DNA of 64,000 bases from Leifsonia sp. Leaf336 (GTDB lineage: Bacteria; Actinomycetota; Actinomycetes; Actinomycetales; Microbacteriaceae). The notes below the pieces were generated by a model. It did not search any database, had not been told where the DNA came from, and saw only the letters and a program-made list of their open reading frames with translations. Shown in pieces: positions 60,999-64,000 of this stretch. The stretch spans positions 1,560,443 to 1,624,442 of the forward strand of contig NZ_LMOZ01000001.1 in the NCBI RefSeq assembly GCF_001423695.1. Direction: 5' to 3'. The position numbers and the translations under genes are program-made. Each line of letters begins with the position of its first letter. The stretch's first letter is position 1.

Positions 60999-61014
60999 CC
61001 CCCAGATCTGGGGG
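60999..61014. promoter_or_regulatory. 16-bp perfect palindrome between the App1 and TetR genes
   Basis: CCCCCAGATCTGGGGG, a palindrome without spacer, 45 bp upstream of the App1 start and 147 bp from the TetR start. Both flanking genes read away from it, so a terminator is unlikely and an operator is the better reading. Confidence 0.4.
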
Positions 61015-61087
61015 ACGAATCTTCGGTGTGTCTGAGGCATTTCCCGAGCAAAGGTGAGGTTTCCACGAATATGATCCGAAGTGAGCA

Positions 61088-61133
61088 TCGGTACCGAATC
61101 CGACGCCGGGCTGGGGACCCGCACGCGTATCGT
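61088..61133 (+). promoter_or_regulatory. Promoter and operator-like palindrome of the TetR gene
   Basis: TCGGTACCGA (61088-61097) is a perfect 10-bp palindrome about 30 bp upstream of the -10 box TATCGT (61128-61133). A 28-nt leader with AAGGAG leads to the GTG at 61161. A related sequence recurs downstream of the gene at 61859-61876. Confidence 0.45.
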
Positions 61134-61160
61134 GGAACACAGAAAGAAGGAGTCGCCCTC

Positions 61161-61820
61161 GTGCCCATCAACGACCTGGTCGCCGCACAGAACACCGTCG
61201 GAGCGCCGCTCGTGCGCACGGAGCCGATCCAGGAGCGCAGCGCCGCTCGGATCGACGCCCTGCTCGACGCCGCTGCGGAGGTGGTCGACGAGATCGGATT
61301 CGACCGGCTGACCACCGCGATGGTGGCCGAACGCGCCGGCGCCTCCATCGGCACGGTCTACCGCTACTTCCCCGACCGAATCGTGCTGCTGCAGGCTCTG
61401 CGCGACCGCGCACTGCTGCGCTACCGCCACTCGGTCGTGGAGGCCATCCACACCGAGAGCCCCGAGCACTGGTGGAACGCCGTGGAGTGCGCCATCGACG
61501 CGTTCGTCGCGATGTTCCGCACCGAGCCGGGATTCCGGATCATCCGCTTCACCGACGCCGAGCGCTCGGGTCTGCCCGGCGAAGAGGAGGTCGAGCGCAC
61601 GGCGTCCTTCGCCTCCCAGTTCGCGTCCATCCTCTCCGAGGAGTTCGGCCTCCCTGCGGGTGAAGACCTGGCGTTCCGTCTGGAGATCGTCGTCGAGATC
61701 ATGGACGGCCTCATCAACCGGGCGTTCCTCGACGACCCGATGGGCGACCCGCGCTACATCGACGAGGCGCGCATCGTGGCGCGCGAGTACCTGGAGCGGC
61801 GGTACGACCCGAAGGGCTGA
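61161..61820 (+). CDS. TetR/AcrR-family transcriptional regulator
   Basis: 219 residues from the GTG at 61161, preceded by AAGGAG; earlier in-frame starts lack one. The helix-turn-helix is at about 20-70: RIDALLDAAAEVVDEIGFDRL, TTAMVAERAGASIGTVYRYF (each a canonical TetR block), then PDRIVLLQALRDRAL. The helical effector domain (about 75-205) starts VEAIHTESPEHWWNAVEC. Likely a ligand-responsive repressor of itself and of neighbours (App1-like gene or the OpuC-type transporter). Confidence 0.92.
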   Translation: MPINDLVAAQNTVGAPLVRTEPIQERSAARIDALLDAAAEVVDEIGFDRLTTAMVAERAGASIGTVYRYFPDRIVLLQALRDRALLRYRHSVVEAIHTESPEHWWNAVECAIDAFVAMFRTEPGFRIIRFTDAERSGLPGEEEVERTASFASQFASILSEEFGLPAGEDLAFRLEIVVEIMDGLINRAFLDDPMGDPRYIDEARIVAREYLERRYDPKG

Positions 61821-61858
61821 CGCCCTCCGGCCCGCGCCCGGGAATCGGAAGTCGGGAA

Positions 61859-61876
61859 TGTCGGTGGTACCCGACA
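61859..61876. promoter_or_regulatory. Operator-like inverted repeat after the TetR gene
   Basis: TGTCGG-N6-CCGACA with GGTACC at its centre-right; it shares the TCGG..GGTACC..CGA pattern with the palindrome upstream of the TetR gene. Confidence 0.4.
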
Positions 61877-61917
61877 GGGTTGTCACATGGTGCCTGGGTT
61901 TCCTGCCACAAACCGAC

Positions 61918-61936
61918 TCAATTCATTGCGAATTGA
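61918..61936. promoter_or_regulatory. 19-bp AT-rich inverted repeat upstream of the OpuC-type operon
   Basis: TCAATTC-ATTGC-GAATTGA, perfect 7-bp arms. It is the most AT-rich palindrome in the window and lies about 97 bp before the ATP-binding protein gene. Confidence 0.5.
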
Positions 61937-62032
61937 TGAAAACGCTGTTTGGGTAGGAGCGATGGCCCTGAATATCGTGACCAGCCCGCCCCGAGCGGCG
62001 AGAGTGCCGTACCTACCCCGAATCGAGGGCCG

Positions 62033-62944
62033 ATGATCGAGTTCCGCTCGGTGACGAAGCGGTTCCCCGACGGGACCGTGGCGGTCGACGACTTCTCTCT
62101 CGTCATCCCGTCGCGCCAGATCACCGTCCTGGTGGGGTCGTCGGGCAGCGGCAAGACGACGATCCTCCGCATGGTCAACCGCATGGTCGACCCGACGAGC
62201 GGCAGCGTGTCGATCGACGGTGAAGACGTGCAGACCCTCAAGCCCGTGCACCTCCGTCGCCGCATCGGCTATGTGATGCAGAACTCCGGGCTGCTGCCGC
62301 ACCGCAAGGTCGTCGACAACATCGCGACCGTCCCCCTGCTCACCGGCGTCAAGAAGAAGGCCGCCCACGAGCGTGCCCTCGAGCTGATGGACACGGTCGG
62401 GCTCGAACGGTCGCTCGCAGACAAGTACCCCAGCCAGCTCTCCGGAGGCCAGCAACAGCGCGTCGGAGTGGCCCGCGGTCTCGCCGTCGACCCGAACATC
62501 CTGCTGATGGACGAGCCGTTCGGCGCTGTCGACCCGATCGTGCGCGACGACCTCCAGAACGAGCTCCTGCGGCTGCAGCGCGAGCTCGGCAAGACAGTGC
62601 TGTTCGTGACGCACGACATCGACGAGGCATTCCGGCTGGGCGACCAGGTGGTCATCTTCCGCAAGGGCGGCATCGTGGCCCAGAAGGGCACGCCGTCGGA
62701 GATCCTCGCCTCGCCCGCCGACGACTTCGTGGCGTCGTTCGTCGGCGCCGACCGCGGCAAGCGCGCCCTCCACATCGAGCAGACCCCGACCGGGTCGGTT
62801 CTCGTCGACAGCGAAGGGCGCACTGCGGGCGTCCTGAGCTCCGAGCCTTCCCCCTCCGAAGATTCAAAGGCCGCGGCGGTTTCCGTCGCGGGTGGTGCGG
62901 ACGCCGTAACGCAGGGTGGCGCCCCTCCACGGCTTCCGCAGTGA
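62033..62944 (+). CDS. Glycine betaine/quaternary-amine ABC transporter ATP-binding protein (OpuCA/ProV-like)
   Basis: 303 residues from the ATG at 62033 (GAGGG upstream). Walker A VGSSGSGKTTILRMVNRMV, Q-loop VMQNSGLLPHRKV, signature [15 protein letters not shown], Walker B LLMDEPFGAVDPIVRD and switch VTHDIDEAF. VMQNSGLLPH and PFGAVDPI are typical of the osmoprotectant branch. The CBS pair found at the C-terminus of OpuCA is missing; the last 50 residues are low-complexity Ser/Ala/Glu. The next gene begins inside its stop codon (GTGA). Confidence 0.9.
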   Translation: MIEFRSVTKRFPDGTVAVDDFSLVIPSRQITVLVGSSGSGKTTILRMVNRMVDPTSGSVSIDGEDVQTLKPVHLRRRIGYVMQNSGLLPHRKVVDNIATVPLLTGVKKKAAHERALELMDTVGLERSLADKYPSQLSGGQQQRVGVARGLAVDPNILLMDEPFGAVDPIVRDDLQNELLRLQRELGKTVLFVTHDIDEAFRLGDQVVIFRKGGIVAQKGTPSEILASPADDFVASFVGADRGKRALHIEQTPTGSVLVDSEGRTAGVLSSEPSPSEDSKAAAVSVAGGADAVTQGGAPPRLPQ

Positions 62945-63630
62945 ACTTCCTGTGGTCGAATCTCGGCCTGGTCTGGAATCTCACGATCTCGCACGTGTGG
63001 TTGAGCGCCATCCCCATCGTGATCGGGTTCGTGGTGTCGCTGCCGATCGGCTGGGTGGCCAACCGCTATCGCGTGAGCCGCCCGGTGCTGCTGACGATCG
63101 GCGGCATCCTCTACGCGATCCCGTCGCTTCCGCTGTTCTTCGCCATGCCCGCGCTGATCGGTACGAAGATCCTCGATCCGGCGAACGTGGTCATCGCCCT
63201 GAGCATCTACGCCGTGGCGCTCATGGTGCGCACGACGGCCGATGCGCTCGCCTCGGTACCCGGTGACGTCGTCCAATCCGCGACGGCGATCGGATTCGGC
63301 GGGTGGCGGCGGTTCTGGACGGTGGAGCTGCCGCTCGCTGGGCCGGTGCTGCTCGCGGGCCTGCGCGTCGTGTCGGTCTCGACGGTCAGTCTCGTGAGCG
63401 TCGGCGCCCTCCTGGGCGTGCCGAACCTGGGGCAGCTCTTCACCGACGGCCTCAACCGGTACTACCCGGAGGAGGTCGCCGTCGGCATCATCCTCATCAT
63501 GGTCGTCGCGCTGGTGTTCGACCTGGTGCTCGTGCTGCTCGGGCGGCTCCTGCTGCCGTGGTCGCGACTCGACCGGCGCACCGGACAGCTGCGGCGCTCC
63601 GCGGCGATGAAGGCGGTGACCGGGGCATGA
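62941..63630 (+). CDS. Osmoprotectant ABC transporter permease (OpuCB/ProW-like)
   Basis: 229 residues, GTG start overlapping the ATPase stop. Five or six spans; SLPIGWVANRYRV near the N-terminus, the segment LYAIPSLPLFFAMPALIGT and the EAA-like loop SATAIGFGGWRRFWTVELPLAGP are typical of OpuCB/OpuCD permeases. It forms the channel for uptake of glycine betaine, choline or carnitine-like solutes together with the next permease. Overlaps it by 4 bp (ATGA). Confidence 0.9.
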   Translation: MNFLWSNLGLVWNLTISHVWLSAIPIVIGFVVSLPIGWVANRYRVSRPVLLTIGGILYAIPSLPLFFAMPALIGTKILDPANVVIALSIYAVALMVRTTADALASVPGDVVQSATAIGFGGWRRFWTVELPLAGPVLLAGLRVVSVSTVSLVSVGALLGVPNLGQLFTDGLNRYYPEEVAVGIILIMVVALVFDLVLVLLGRLLLPWSRLDRRTGQLRRSAAMKAVTGA

Positions 63631-64000
63631 CCGATTTCATCGCCGCGTTCCAGTGGCTCGTCGACCCCGTCAACTGGGCGGGGCCGGGCGGCATCCCGGC
63701 GCGCACGGGCGAGCACATCGTCTACACGCTGCTCACGCTGCTGATCGCGAGCATCATCGCTCTGCCGATCGGTTTCCTGATCGGGCACACCGGGAGGCTG
63801 CGCGGATTCGCGGTCGGCGTCTCCGGTGCGCTGCGGGCGCTGCCGACCCTGGGCCTCGTGGTCTACCTCGCGCTGATCATGGCGAACATCTCGATCGTCC
63901 CTCCGCTCATCGCGCTCACGATCCTGGCCATCCCGCCGCTGCTCGCGGGGGCGTACTCCGGCTTGGAGTCGGTGAACCGGAGCACGATCGACGCCGCGCG
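63627..64000 (+). CDS. Second osmoprotectant ABC transporter permease (OpuCD-like), partial
   Basis: The ATG at 63627 overlaps the previous stop and the frame stays open to the window edge, giving 124 residues. It starts MTDFIAAFQWLVDP and contains HIVYTLLTLLIASIIALPIG, ALRALPTLGLVVYLAL and IPPLLAGAYSGLESVNRSTI, which match the N-terminal half of OpuC-type permeases. The substrate-binding protein gene would be expected beyond the edge. Confidence 0.88.
   Translation, partial: MTDFIAAFQWLVDPVNWAGPGGIPARTGEHIVYTLLTLLIASIIALPIGFLIGHTGRLRGFAVGVSGALRALPTLGLVVYLALIMANISIVPPLIALTILAIPPLLAGAYSGLESVNRSTIDAA

Overview
The window is 64 kb of high-GC chromosome from an actinobacterium, most probably a member of the Microbacteriaceae (Leifsonia-like). 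That placement is inferred from the strong G/C-ending codon use, frequent GTG starts, many promoters whose -10 box lies directly upstream of the start codon (leaderless mRNAs), a dxr-rseP-ispG-proS block and Tat/lipobox transporter lipoproteins. I see no rRNA or tRNA gene, insertion sequence, prophage or CRISPR array. Gene density is high; only one gap (39674-40042) exceeds 300 bp.

Layout. 1-11.3 kb: a glycosyltransferase tail, a histidine phosphatase, a sirtuin, a SpoU-type RNA methyltransferase, a small membrane protein, a D,D-carboxypeptidase, an OafA-like acyltransferase with SGNH domain, a separate SGNH hydrolase, a DEAD/DEAH helicase, a VIT-family metal transporter and an AMP nucleosidase. 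11.4-18 kb: an amine (putrescine-type) catabolic locus: Lrp regulator, class III aminotransferase and FAD oxidase on the minus strand, divergent from an aminobutyraldehyde-type dehydrogenase and an APC permease. 18-23.4 kb: a glutaryl-CoA locus (CaiB-type CoA-transferase, glutaryl-CoA dehydrogenase, aldehyde dehydrogenase) divergent from a GntR regulator that overlaps a soluble Cache-domain sensor gene.

23.4-38.5 kb: a long operon-like run of eight genes: FHA protein, PP2C phosphatase, Ser/Thr kinase with extracellular FN3, a 1970-residue Ig-like/FN3 protein, MoxR ATPase, DUF58, transglutaminase-like membrane protein, zinc-ribbon/FHA protein. From the kinase onward every junction overlaps by 4 bp. 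The arrangement resembles the PFNA cluster (kinase, FN3, AAA-ATPase, DUF58, transglutaminase) described in Bifidobacterium. The transglutaminase domain has lost its catalytic Cys and His.

38.5-51 kb: alanine dehydrogenase, a complete PotDABC-type spermidine/putrescine ABC transporter, an L-asparaginase coupled to a GABA aminotransferase, an OsmC protein, a CGNR regulator with a divergent small protein, an acylglycerolphosphate acyltransferase, a secreted protein and a second GABA aminotransferase. With the 11-18 kb locus this gives import and most steps of a putrescine-to-succinate semialdehyde route. 51-57.6 kb: FKBP lipoprotein, dxr, site-2 protease, ispG and proS. 57.6-64 kb: FUSC-type membrane protein, AlkZ-like winged-helix protein, App1-like phosphatase, TetR regulator and the start of an OpuC-type compatible-solute ABC transporter that runs off the end.
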